Assembly (NCBI GenBank): GCA_026707665.1 | Contig: JAPOWK010000112.1 | Location: forward strand, 1-64,000 | Length of the DNA: 64,000 nt | DNA from: Chloroflexota bacterium | GTDB lineage: Bacteria; Chloroflexota; Anaerolineae; Aggregatilineales; Phototrophicaceae | Direction: 5' to 3' | Shown: positions 34,735-43,451 of the stretch, piece by piece | Layout: every line of letters begins with the position of its first letter | Numbering within the stretch: the stretch's first letter is position 1 | The notes under the pieces: generated by a model | Told to the model about the DNA's origin: nothing | Seen by the model: only the letters and a program-made list of their open reading frames with translations | Databases searched by the model: none | Program-made: the position numbers and the translations under genes

Positions 34735-35663
34735 CGCCCCAGGTCTCCGGCGCGTCTGATGAGCTTGGTCAGACCCTGCGGGCGAAACAGCAAGACGACG
34801 ATGATAATGATGAAGGGTATCGCCGGTTTGTAAGCGAGGTCGACGCCGTAATTGACATTGAGGAAGAGTATGACGGTATTCTCCGAAAAGGCGACCACGT
34901 AAGCGCCGAGAATGGTGCCGGAAAAGCTCGACAGCCCGCCGAGGATGGCAGCAGCAAAAACCGAGATGATGGCGCCCCAACCCATCAATGGGTGTACAGC
35001 TGTCTGCAAGCCCCAAAGCGCGCCAGCAACGCCAGCCAAACCGCCAACCAGCAGCCAGGTGTAATTTTTCACACGTTCGACCGGGATGCCGATAACGCGC
35101 GCCAAATTGACATTGTTCGCCAGCGCTCGCATCTCCCGCCCGAGCGGACTACGGTTCAGCAGCAGCGTGAGGATGAAGACCAATACCAGGCTCGTGGGCA
35201 CCACCCAGGCAAACAGATTACTCAGAATCAAAGTGCCTTCGCGAAACAAGACCCGCAGCGGTATGGCGATGCGCAAATCAAAGAGATTAAAGTAATCAGC
35301 CATAGTGAACAAGATATAGCGGATGATCAAACCGACGGCGAAGGAGGCCAGGATCAGCGTGTAGAAAGACACATCCCGTCTTTCCAGCGGCTTGAAGACG
35401 GCCAAATGGCTGATGAGAGCCGATAGCGCGCCGACAACGAATGCGGCGATCATGATGACTAGGGGATTCAGCACACCGGACAAGGAGACGATCAGCGCGG
35501 CGTAGGCGCCGGCAGTCGCATACTCGGCGTGGGCGAAGTTGGGCAGTTTCATCACGCTGAAAGTCAGGGTGATACCCAGTGCCATCAGCGCGTAGAGGCT
35601 GCCGATCTGAATGGTGTTGACGAGCGATGTCGTAAGCAGGGCAGGTGGCAAATTGTCCCCCAT
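34731..35663 (-). CDS. livH: Branched-chain amino acid ABC transporter permease LivH
   Basis: A 310-residue permease. The N-terminal ALMALGITLTFSVMKLPNFA and the later AAAILGGLSSFSGTILGAYV are classic LivH motifs. Coupled to livM by an ATGA overlap. The annotated ATG and its G-rich upstream region lie inside a GC-rich repeat (35658-35722), which is unusual: the repeat supplies the start codon and any ribosome-binding site. A slightly later internal start is possible but would trim the amphipathic N-terminus. Confidence 0.92.
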   Translation of the reverse strand: MGDNLPPALLTTSLVNTIQIGSLYALMALGITLTFSVMKLPNFAHAEYATAGAYAALIVSLSGVLNPLVIMIAAFVVGALSALISHLAVFKPLERRDVSFYTLILASFAVGLIIRYILFTMADYFNLFDLRIAIPLRVLFREGTLILSNLFAWVVPTSLVLVFILTLLLNRSPLGREMRALANNVNLARVIGIPVERVKNYTWLLVGGLAGVAGALWGLQTAVHPLMGWGAIISVFAAAILGGLSSFSGTILGAYVVAFSENTVILFLNVNYGVDLAYKPAIPFIIIIVVLLFRPQGLTKLIRRAGDLGR

Positions 35664-35722
35664 CCCCGACCGCCAGTGTCTACGCGGCGCGCCCCGTCCC
35701 CAGCGAGCTAGGGAAGGGGAGC
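35658..35722. repeat. GC-rich repeat interrupted by a 13-bp motif, overlapping the livH start
   Basis: CCCCCATCCCCGAC is followed by CGCCAGTGTCTACGCGGCGC and then by GCCCCGTCCCCAGCGAGCTA and GGGAAGGGGAGC. CAGTGTCTACGCG occupies 35674-35686, close to the middle of what would otherwise be a standard copy of the repeat. Confidence 0.8.
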
Positions 35723-35814
35723 TAAACGAAGCGGGACGCTATGCGATTTGTGTGGGCGGCGGATTCGCCGCGCGCGCCTACAATTATGCGCGCGAAGGCA
35801 AGTACCAGACGACT

Positions 35815-37017
35815 CTACTTATAGGTAATCGTGTCGGTGTTGCCGTCGTAAGAGCCGATCAGCACGAATCCGGAGCCGTCTTCAGCCACTTGACGGATGC
35901 CGTAGCTGGCGATCGCCTGGTCGCCATTCTCATCGAGGAAGGCTTGCACCGCCGTGCCGATGTAATGGTTGCTGATGAAGGGCAGCATCGACTTCACAGC
36001 GGCGCCATCGTTGCCGGCGGCGAGCATGGTGAGCATGGCGATGTTGGCGGCGTCAAAGGCGTAGTTGGTGAAGATGCCCGGTTCCTTGTCGAACATGGCG
36101 ACAAAATCGGCGTGGAAGATCGGTGTCAGAGGCGTAGAATCAGCCGATTGGGAAACGGTGACGAAATCAGCATTAGCCAAGGTTTGCGCATGACCCGGGT
36201 CCGCCAGCATCTCGTCTGAGGTCATGGCTTCGTTGCCCAGCCACTGGACCGAGGTCAAGATGGGATCAATCTGCGAGACTTGCACGAAGGCCTCCGCCGC
36301 GCCGGGGAAGCAGACGCAGAAGAAACCGGCATCCTCGCCGAAGCCAGCCAGTGCGGCGCTGACAGCCGCCGCTTCAGCCGAGAGCTCGGTGGATTGCGGC
36401 GCATAACCAAAGGAAGCAACCTCGCCGCCGCCGCTGGCTTGGTAGTTCTTGATGAATTGTTCATTCATGCCATTGCCAAAGGGATCGTCGACATAAAGTA
36501 CAACCATATTCTGGTGGCCCCGTTCCAGCGCGATAGAGGCGAAGGCTTTCGACGAAAAGGTGTCGGGCGGGTAGATAACGCGGAAGATATTGTCGCCGGG
36601 GATGGATGCCGCCGGGCCGCTGGAAGCCATGGCAACAATGATGACCCCGTTTTCATCGGCGAATTGCTTGGCGCCCAGCACTTCCGAGGTGGTCAAGGGA
36701 CCGACAACGACTTGCGCGCCGGTGGTCTGGACGATGGTCTGCAGGGCGCGCGCGGCGCCTTCGGGCGTCTGCTCAGTATCGGCGCTGGCCGTCTCAAAGC
36801 GGATTGCCGAGCCAGCCGCCTCCAATTCTCCATTCATCTGCGCCACCGCCAAGTCGATGCCGCGTTCGAAATCTTGGCCGAAGGTGCCGAACGAGCCGGT
36901 AAATGGCAGGGCGACGCCGAGCACGTAAATCTCCATGTCGTCCTGCGCGGTCGCAGTCGCGCCGAGCATGGTCGTCATTGCTACAATGAGCAGTACATAA
37001 ACAATTCGTCTGGTCAT
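35815..37017 (-). CDS. ABC transporter amino-acid-binding protein (LivJ-like)
   Basis: A 400-residue extracellular binding protein of the Leu/Ile/Val-binding fold. A signal peptide precedes QDDMEIYVLG, and the mature start VALPFTGSFGTFGQDFERGI then DLAVAQMN is diagnostic. VVGPLTTSEVLGAKQFADEN and GVIIVAMASSGPAA form the usual ligand-binding turn. The start at 37017 follows a GAAGGGA site. It is the promoter-proximal gene of the J-H-M-G-F importer. The ligand may be an amino acid, amide or short acid; the family is broad. Confidence 0.93.
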   Translation of the reverse strand: MTRRIVYVLLIVAMTTMLGATATAQDDMEIYVLGVALPFTGSFGTFGQDFERGIDLAVAQMNGELEAAGSAIRFETASADTEQTPEGAARALQTIVQTTGAQVVVGPLTTSEVLGAKQFADENGVIIVAMASSGPAASIPGDNIFRVIYPPDTFSSKAFASIALERGHQNMVVLYVDDPFGNGMNEQFIKNYQASGGGEVASFGYAPQSTELSAEAAAVSAALAGFGEDAGFFCVCFPGAAEAFVQVSQIDPILTSVQWLGNEAMTSDEMLADPGHAQTLANADFVTVSQSADSTPLTPIFHADFVAMFDKEPGIFTNYAFDAANIAMLTMLAAGNDGAAVKSMLPFISNHYIGTAVQAFLDENGDQAIASYGIRQVAEDGSGFVLIGSYDGNTDTITYK

Positions 37018-37272
37018 GGCTTGCTTCCCTTCGTTCAATACCGTACTTTGCAATTCCACAAACCTTAGTATAACCATTGAACCGAAACAGAGCAAAACAC
37101 TGCGCGCCGGAGACCTTGCAATCGCCTCAAAGTGAAAAGCCGCCGATCACGATAAATAGGCTTCTGCATTCGCACTCAGAGGGACAGTCTAATTGCTAGC
37201 CGGCTTATCACCAATCATGCGCGCGCGTCTGCGGCCGCTGGCGGCGTAGCAGGCCCTAGTATGCCTAAACGC

Positions 37273-38109
37273 TCAGGCGGAATCTTTTAACGCGACTGTG
37301 CCCGCATCGGCGAGCACGAAGGCGATGGAAATCACCTCTTCACTGTCGCTGGGAACGATCTCAGCGAAGAATTCCCAAAGTTTGGCGCGATGCTGCTGGG
37401 GCACCGACCAGGCCAGGGTCACAAAATCCAATTGGGTGATTCGGTCTGCGGTCAACTCCAGCAGTTGCGCCTCACCGTTGCTATCAATGCCGGCGATGAA
37501 AAGCGATTTGCTTCTCGCCTTCTGCCAGTCAGCTGGGCTGTCGTGGTGAGCAAACTCCACCTGGTGGACTCGCGGGCTGTTCCCCTCCCGCAGGACAGCC
37601 AGGCGTGTAATATAAGGCGGCATATCATAGTCGCCCGCTATCTCGCCAAAGGGCGGCTGAGCGGTCGTGTGGCGGTCGCCCCGATTAGAATACAGCCAGT
37701 AGTGGCCCCAAGGGCTTGGCCAGTCGGCGCCCTCGTTTAATTCGTAGCTGGCAGTGACATAGAAGCGCATCAGCTCGCCGCTGCCTTCGGTGAGGGAGTC
37801 GAGGATTGTACGGTCGCTGTCGTCCGGTACAAGGTCTTGGGCATTGCCGCCGCTGTCGCCCAGCAATCTTTCGTTGTCCATGTCGCCAATCTCAAAGCAG
37901 ATGAGTGTGCCAGAGGCTCCGAGTACTGCATTCACCTCGGCGATGGCGAATACGACGCCGCGCAAAAAGTCCGGATTGGCGCTGTCGATATCGCTGGGCA
38001 GCGGCAGCGGAATGCCAGCCACACAACTTCCCCCTTCGCCTTGCGCGTTTGCTCCTAACGGGACTGCCATGATGAAGACAAGAAGTACGGCAAGAAGTTT
38101 GCTAGACAT
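37273..38109 (-). CDS. Secreted hypothetical protein
   Basis: A 278-residue exported protein of unknown function. Signal peptide MSSKLLAVLLVFIMAVPLGA ends near NAQGE. The mature start has a Cys (SCVAGIPLPLPSD) and a second one at LICFEIGDMDN, so one disulfide is possible. An acidic mid-section and GHYWLYSNRGDRHTTAQPPF follow. No catalytic motif or known domain is recognised. The ATG at 38109 has an AAGGAAAAC site. It is flanked by the LivJ-like gene downstream and an LLM oxidoreductase upstream, with gaps that suggest its own transcript. Confidence 0.7.
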   Translation of the reverse strand: MSSKLLAVLLVFIMAVPLGANAQGEGGSCVAGIPLPLPSDIDSANPDFLRGVVFAIAEVNAVLGASGTLICFEIGDMDNERLLGDSGGNAQDLVPDDSDRTILDSLTEGSGELMRFYVTASYELNEGADWPSPWGHYWLYSNRGDRHTTAQPPFGEIAGDYDMPPYITRLAVLREGNSPRVHQVEFAHHDSPADWQKARSKSLFIAGIDSNGEAQLLELTADRITQLDFVTLAWSVPQQHRAKLWEFFAEIVPSDSEEVISIAFVLADAGTVALKDSA

Positions 38110-38221
38110 TGCTGTTTTCCTTCTGGAAGAATCCATACCATGCCGGAACCCGCGAGATTCTAGCAGAGACTAGACGCTGTAGCAAAAGCCATTGGCGGAT
38201 GGGCGCGCTCTCGCGACTGGT

Positions 38222-39244
38222 TCAACTGGGAGAGAGATAGGGCTTCAGCGCCGGAATCACCCTCGTCCCGATTAATTGGATGCCAGTGGCGGCTTCACGA
38301 ACACCGTGAGGCGTTCCCAACTCAACGCGTTGGGCGCCAGCGTCGTAGAGGCGGGCGCAATGTTCGATGATGTCAGCGGGATCGCCGGCGAAAATGAAGC
38401 GGTCGAGAATATCATCGGGGATGAGCCGCGCCGCCGCGTCGTCATCGCCAGCCTCAATCTGCGACTGCACGCGCGACATCAAGTCAGGATCAATGGATAG
38501 CGTGGGATCCAGCCTGGAAACGATCGGCATGTAGAGCGAGACAGCTTTGCGCGCGATCCAGCGGGCCGCATCGCGATCGTCATCAACGACGGAGACCGCG
38601 CCGATGACGATGTTGACGGCGCCGCGTTCGCGCCCGCTACGCGCCTCTCCAACCGCGATGTAATCGGCAATCACGGGGATCACGTCGGGGTTTGCCGAGC
38701 CGCCAATCTTAACTTCGTCGGCGATTTCGCCAGCCAAGGCGGCGAGCTGCTCGCCCCAGGTTCCGATCTGCAGCGGAGTGCGCCGGGATGGCAAGGGGTA
38801 GGGAGCGCGGACGTGTTCCGCAATTCTGTAGACGCGCCCACTGTAACCCGCTGACTCGCCGGCCAGCAGCAGGCGAATGATATCGCCCGCTTCTCGTATG
38901 GCGGTGATGGGCGGATCAAGCTCGCGAATGCCATGATCTTTCAGCCAGCCGCCGCGCACCAGACCGATGTAGACGCCGCCGGCCGCGATATCGGCCAACA
39001 GAGCGGTTTGAGCCGCAATGTCCAAGGGGTGCATGCGCGACGGCGGGATGCCCGCGGGACCGAGACGCGCCCTGTTGATATGAGGCGCCATGAGCAGGAG
39101 CGGTCCGTAGCTGGGGTGATAGGGCGCGTCGCAGTAGACGGTCACCGCGTCGAAGGCGAACTGGTTGACCAGCTTCGCCAGATCAATGTAGTCACGCGCG
39201 CGCTTGTCCGTTTGAAAGGCGATGCTAATCTCGCGATTGGTCAT
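38222..39244 (-). CDS. LLM class flavin/F420-dependent oxidoreductase
   Basis: A 340-residue luciferase-like TIM-barrel oxidoreductase. The start is at MTNREISIAFQTDKRARDY; the frame extends 35 codons upstream without support. Conserved features include FDAVTVYCDAPYHPSYGPLL, the GGVYIGLVRGGW segment, and the later YSGRVYRI and IGTWGEQLAALAGEIADEVK, which fit the F420/FMN family. Close family members use F420, FMN or FAD to oxidise alcohols or reduce imines. A second, unrelated LLM gene is at 62731. Confidence 0.85.
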   Translation of the reverse strand: MTNREISIAFQTDKRARDYIDLAKLVNQFAFDAVTVYCDAPYHPSYGPLLLMAPHINRARLGPAGIPPSRMHPLDIAAQTALLADIAAGGVYIGLVRGGWLKDHGIRELDPPITAIREAGDIIRLLLAGESAGYSGRVYRIAEHVRAPYPLPSRRTPLQIGTWGEQLAALAGEIADEVKIGGSANPDVIPVIADYIAVGEARSGRERGAVNIVIGAVSVVDDDRDAARWIARKAVSLYMPIVSRLDPTLSIDPDLMSRVQSQIEAGDDDAAARLIPDDILDRFIFAGDPADIIEHCARLYDAGAQRVELGTPHGVREAATGIQLIGTRVIPALKPYLSPS

Positions 39245-39411
39245 TTGCGTCTGCCCGTCGCTATAATCGCACGAATGCAAGAGATTATAGCAGCGGCGAT
39301 GCAGCTCTGGCGCCAGGCAAGATGGCTGCGAGCTTGCTTGACCTGGCATTAACTTTATGGTAATGCTAAGAACATTAAACGTAAGTTAACCGTTCGGATT
39401 TTGGTGACCCG

Positions 39412-39906
39412 ATGAGTGACGAAACAAAGATGCAGATGGATGAGATGAAGGCGGAGCGTAAGCGCTTGGCGACCGCTCGCGGCTTGCTGACGCGGGAGCG
39501 CAACAAGCTGGCGCGGGAACGTGAGGCTTTGGAGGCGCTTGCTGAGGAAGTTGCGCGCGGGCAGGCAGAATTGGCGAATGGACGTGAACAGGTGGAGGCC
39601 GTCCGTGACGAGATACTTGCGCTGGAAGCCGATGCTGCCCATCTACAATCGCGTCTGGACGAAGCGGAAGCCAAACTACAGAAGGCCGAGGCGGAATTGG
39701 CGCTGGTGAAGCTGGCAGCCAAAGCGGCGAAAAAGCAGGCGCGGAAAGCCGTGCCCAAGAAAGTCAAAAAGCTAGCTGGCAAGAAGGCAAAGAAGCTCGC
39801 CCGAAAGTTCGCGCGCAAGAAACTCGCCAAAGCGCAGGCAAAGATTCAAAAGCTGGAAGAAGCGCTGGGCGCCGCGCAAGATTACGTAGATACACCGGCG
39901 CCTTAA
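39412..39906 (+). CDS. Coiled-coil protein with basic Lys/Ala-rich C-terminus
   Basis: A 164-residue soluble protein with no known domain. Residues 1-105 are an almost uninterrupted heptad-rich coiled coil (MKAERKRLATARGLLTRERN onward). Residues 105-150 switch to strongly basic repeats with KKQARKAVPKKVKKLAGKKA. The composition resembles histone-H1-like or ribosome-associated bacterial proteins that bind nucleic acid through Lys/Ala repeats. A role in DNA compaction or RNA binding is possible but not shown. It is monocistronic, convergent with the repeat-protein gene at 39937. Confidence 0.7.
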   Translation: MSDETKMQMDEMKAERKRLATARGLLTRERNKLAREREALEALAEEVARGQAELANGREQVEAVRDEILALEADAAHLQSRLDEAEAKLQKAEAELALVKLAAKAAKKQARKAVPKKVKKLAGKKAKKLARKFARKKLAKAQAKIQKLEEALGAAQDYVDTPAP

Positions 39907-39936
39907 GCTTGATTGACTCGCTTCCGCGCTTAATTC

Positions 39937-41580
39937 CTATTGACTGGTTTCGACTCCTCTAAGTCTGTTCAGCAAAATGTCAGCCCGCTCCTTGAAGCTT
40001 GATGTCGCGGGCCAAAAGGGATTGTCTTCGTAGGCCACATCGGCGAAGAAATGCAGTACGCCGGCAACAGTCGAATCGTTGTTCGTCCAGTTCATCCGGA
40101 GCAAGTATTCGAAGGAATCGCCGCATAAGGGCAGCCGCGCCCATTGGACCTCGCGCCAGGCGAGTTGCGCTTCGGTAAACGCAATGTATCCGTCCAGCGT
40201 TTCGATGACACCAGCGACATCATAGAGCGCGTAGTGATCCGCCAGGATTCTATTGATGGTGTCCAATTCAGATGCGGTGCAATCCGGCAAATTGCCGCTG
40301 CCCAGGGTTGGCTCGGGGCCGTCTTGGCGCTGCTCCAGTTGGTCCGTCAGGATGTCCGCCCAGACCCGCACGCCGTAGCGATTGTTCATCACTTCCTGAT
40401 AAAGCAGGCTCTCGCTAATCGGGACATCAATCAGAAATAGGGCGTAGATCAGGGCCAAATCGCCCAGATGCTCGCTCATAATCCAGGCGACTTCCAGGAC
40501 TTCGCCACAATGCGGCAGGTCAAAGACCAGGCGTTCGCGCCATTCGACCATCGCGGCGCTGTAGTCGAGCAGGGCGTCCATGGTCTCTACTGTCGTCAGC
40601 CGGGTGGTGAGCGCGTCGTAATTCGGTATGAGGTCGATGATGGTCAAGAGTTCATTGGCGGTGCAGGCGCGCCAGTTGCTTCCGCTTGGCGTCACTGCCT
40701 GATATCCCATGGTTTCTACGAGCGCCTGCATTTCCGGCGAAAACGTGTCTGCGGCGCCAGAAAGGGGGGATTCGCCTGGCTCGCCGGCCGACTGCAGCGA
40801 AGCGCGCAGTGTCAATTCGATCTCGCCCAATCGCCCGGTGCCTTGGCGTTCGGGTTGGTCGTATGGCATCTCTTCAATTTCAAGCCCCATGAAATGGAAG
40901 GCGAACAGCGCCGATACATCGCCGATGGTTTGGCTCGCCAGCCAGGCATACTCGATCGCTTCCGCGCAGGGCGGATACCGGGTCAAGAGAGTGGCGCGCC
41001 AAGCCTGCAGCGCCTCTACGAACTCCAAATAATCGACAGTGAATTCAATGGCGTTGGCCATGGTTGTCAGGCGGCGGTAGTCCGGGAACAACGAAGTGAG
41101 AAGTAACTGAATTTCGTCAGTCGAGCAAGCCGGCAATGTTCTGGCCGGGGGCGCATGGGCGGCGGGCGACGGCGCCTTCAAATCAGCGAGCAGCGCGTCC
41201 AGCCTGGCCAGGCCGCTCCTTTGCCCGGCTTTGTAAGGATTTTCGCCGTAGTCGTCCGGGAGCGAGTTCAGCAAGATCAGGGGCACGTAATCGCCGATAA
41301 GTTGATTGGCCAGCATGGCGATTTCAAAGGCCGGCGCGCACAGCGGAGCGCGTGACCACATGCCGTGCCGCCATTCGAGATGAGCGTGACCGTAAGCCAA
41401 GACATCGTCCATGACGCGAAAGCTGCCGACTCGGTGGAAGAGTTCATAGATGCCGTCTATGCTATGGCTCAGGGCGGCCAGGTCCGCCGCGGAGCAAGCC
41501 GGCAGGTCGCCGTCTTCAGCTTGCGCCGATGACGCCGTCGCCATCAGTGCGAATGCAGCGACAATCAAGAGTATACGCAT
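39937..41580 (-). CDS. Secreted four-repeat Cys-pair protein (no SH3 domain)
   Basis: A 547-residue exported protein, fifth member of the family clustered at 54.9-62.6 kb. Signal peptide MRILLIVAAFALMATASSA precedes QAEDGDLPACS. Four degenerate repeats are marked by Cys pairs C29/C81, C151/C205, C306/C358 and C434/C486, each 52-54 residues apart. Each repeat begins near LPxCS, has a Trp-Arg pair (WR) about 10 residues before the second Cys, and usually a following acidic/NPY-like segment (GENPY in repeat 1, EDNPF in repeat 4). Unlike its relatives it has no SH3 domain and ends right after the fourth repeat. Function unknown; extracytoplasmic location with one disulfide per repeat is inferred. 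Confidence 0.8.
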   Translation of the reverse strand: MRILLIVAAFALMATASSAQAEDGDLPACSAADLAALSHSIDGIYELFHRVGSFRVMDDVLAYGHAHLEWRHGMWSRAPLCAPAFEIAMLANQLIGDYVPLILLNSLPDDYGENPYKAGQRSGLARLDALLADLKAPSPAAHAPPARTLPACSTDEIQLLLTSLFPDYRRLTTMANAIEFTVDYLEFVEALQAWRATLLTRYPPCAEAIEYAWLASQTIGDVSALFAFHFMGLEIEEMPYDQPERQGTGRLGEIELTLRASLQSAGEPGESPLSGAADTFSPEMQALVETMGYQAVTPSGSNWRACTANELLTIIDLIPNYDALTTRLTTVETMDALLDYSAAMVEWRERLVFDLPHCGEVLEVAWIMSEHLGDLALIYALFLIDVPISESLLYQEVMNNRYGVRVWADILTDQLEQRQDGPEPTLGSGNLPDCTASELDTINRILADHYALYDVAGVIETLDGYIAFTEAQLAWREVQWARLPLCGDSFEYLLRMNWTNNDSTVAGVLHFFADVAYEDNPFWPATSSFKERADILLNRLRGVETSQ

Positions 41581-41684
41581 ACTGAACCCTCATCCTCGCG
41601 CTGGCGATATAGGACATTGTAGCCGATTATTGCGCTTTGGCGCTCCTGCCCGGCCACTCCGCAGGGCAGTCGCACGAAAACTGT

Positions 41685-42608
41685 TTAGCCGAAAATGCTT
41701 AGCGGCATGTGAAAGGCTACGATCCAGTTGGGCACGTCCACAATTTCAGCAATTTTTAGGTCGCCGGCGGTACTGCAGATGCAGTAAGCCTGGCTTTCGC
41801 TCAGGCGATGATTGGCCACCAGCCACTCAATCATGTAGCGGACGGCATTCTTGGCGTTTTCCATCAGGTCAGGACCGTGGGCGGTGGTGATGTGGTAGCC
41901 GGCGCTGTCGACCTGGGTCATCGGGCTGGGGCGCTGGATTTGCAATTCGCGGATGTTCATGTCCTGGCGGACGTTGAAGCGCATGGTGAGGGTCATGGGT
42001 GATTCGATACCGGTGCCGCTGACCTCGCCTTGGCCTTGGGCGCTGTGGCAGTCGCCGGTCGAGAACAAGGCGCCTTCCGCCAGCACCGGCAGCCAGAAAG
42101 TCGAGCCGACGACCAAGTCGCGCGTATCCACATTGCCGCCGTTGACCCGGGGCGGGATGGTATCCAGCCTTCCCCTTTCAGCGGGCGCCACGCCGACACA
42201 GCCGGGGAAGGGCTCGAAAGGGAGGTTGATGTCGCTTACGCCGAAGCGGCAGATATCGCCATCCAATTCCCAATGATGGATGAAGGGAAAATCGAAGTCT
42301 TCCTGAAGCAAGCCGAAGGCCGGGATATGCCCGGTCCAGCCCCAGCTCTTGTGTCGCATATCGAGGACTTCCACTTCAAGGGCGTCGCCGACAGCAGCGC
42401 CATTGATGGCGATGGAACCGGTCAAGGCGTGAATCTTGCTGAAATCGAGCTTGGCCAAATCGTCGGCGATGGAATCGGGTGTGACCTGCCCGACCGGCTC
42501 GGCGCATTCGATCACGACCGTATCGCCCGGATCAATCGTCAGGCGTGGCGTGACCGAGTTGTCCCAGAAGGGTTGCGTGACGCTGTCGTCGAGGTAATGT
42601 TCGGCCAT
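41685..42608 (-). CDS. Acetamidase/formamidase family protein
   Basis: A 307-residue FmdA/AmdA-type amidase that hydrolyses formamide, acetamide or a related small amide to ammonia and an acid. The family hallmark GDCHSAQGQGE is present (near residue 187). So are the earlier segments TGSIAINGAAVGDALEVEVL and GWGWTGHIPAFG-like WGWTGHIPAFG, and the later ENAKNAVRYMIEWL. It is cytoplasmic, with no signal peptide. The neighbouring genes (SDR, peptide importer) show no obvious pathway link, though release of ammonia from amides would fit amino-compound use. Confidence 0.92.
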   Translation of the reverse strand: MAEHYLDDSVTQPFWDNSVTPRLTIDPGDTVVIECAEPVGQVTPDSIADDLAKLDFSKIHALTGSIAINGAAVGDALEVEVLDMRHKSWGWTGHIPAFGLLQEDFDFPFIHHWELDGDICRFGVSDINLPFEPFPGCVGVAPAERGRLDTIPPRVNGGNVDTRDLVVGSTFWLPVLAEGALFSTGDCHSAQGQGEVSGTGIESPMTLTMRFNVRQDMNIRELQIQRPSPMTQVDSAGYHITTAHGPDLMENAKNAVRYMIEWLVANHRLSESQAYCICSTAGDLKIAEIVDVPNWIVAFHMPLSIFG

Positions 42609-42646
42609 GTTCTTGTCCTTTGTGTCTTTGTGCCTCTGTGGCAGAT

Positions 42647-43387
42647 TTAGAGCAAATCAATCGCATCCCATTTGCCGTTGGCGCGGGCGGCGACGCGATG
42701 ACCCGTCAGCCCGCATCCGTCTTGCTTCGCCAGCATGACAAAGGCGGGCGTCAGCAAGGCGGGGTCAACCCAGTGCTTCTTCTGCTCTTCGGTGTAATTG
42801 GAATCGGACATGGGCGTATTGATCGGGGCGCCCGGCGTGGCGGCGTTGACGGCGATATTGAATGCCCGGCCTTCCAGCGCCAGGCATTTCATCAAGCCTT
42901 CAATGCCATGTTTGCCGGGGTTATAGGCGACCTCTTCAACGAAGCCCTTGTAACCCGATCCGGACGATAGGTAGACGATGCTGCCGCCGCCGGCTTCAAT
43001 CATCGGCTTCCAGACCGCTTTGCTCAAGATGAAGGCCGCTTGCAAGATGATATTGATTTCATGCTGCCACTGCGCCAGCGTAATCTCCAGCATGGAGCGC
43101 GTGATGAGCAGGGCGGCGTTATGAATCAAGACGCGGGGCGTTCCAACCTGTTTAAGAACCGTATCGATAGCGGCTTGCGTATCATCGGCGTCTGACAGGT
43201 CAACGGTGATCGGCACGGCATTGCCGCCCGCGTCCGTAATCTCGGCAGCGACTTCTTGCAAGAGGTCGCCGCGGACGTCGAGCAGGGCGACTTTCATCCC
43301 TGCGCTCGCGTATGACTTGGCGATCGCGTAGCCCAGCCCTTGCGCCGCACCGGTGACGACCGCCGCTTGACCGCGCAAATTATTCAT
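42647..43387 (-). CDS. Short-chain dehydrogenase/reductase (SDR)
   Basis: A 246-residue SDR. The cofactor motif is TGAAQGLG, and the catalytic Tyr-Lys pair appears as YNPGK in a short loop. The Ser precedes it in YLSSGSG. The second strand ends in LLDVR, whose Asp suggests NAD preference. The ATG is supported by a strong AGGAGG site seven bases upstream. The open frame extends 87 codons further, but that part overlaps the C-terminus of the OppC-like gene in another frame. The substrate is unknown. Confidence 0.88.
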   Translation of the reverse strand: MNNLRGQAAVVTGAAQGLGYAIAKSYASAGMKVALLDVRGDLLQEVAAEITDAGGNAVPITVDLSDADDTQAAIDTVLKQVGTPRVLIHNAALLITRSMLEITLAQWQHEINIILQAAFILSKAVWKPMIEAGGGSIVYLSSGSGYKGFVEEVAYNPGKHGIEGLMKCLALEGRAFNIAVNAATPGAPINTPMSDSNYTEEQKKHWVDPALLTPAFVMLAKQDGCGLTGHRVAARANGKWDAIDLL

Positions 43388-43451
43388 CTGTGCCTCCTCG
43401 CTTGGGAGAATAAGCGTCCCCCCAAGACAATGGGGAGGATAGGAAAGTCGC

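Noticed and set aside
33673..35016. Longer livM frame with 94 extra N-terminal codons
   Set aside because: The extra part is basic, Cys/His-rich and overlaps livH out of frame. The ATG at 34734 forms an ATGA overlap and starts at the family N-terminus.
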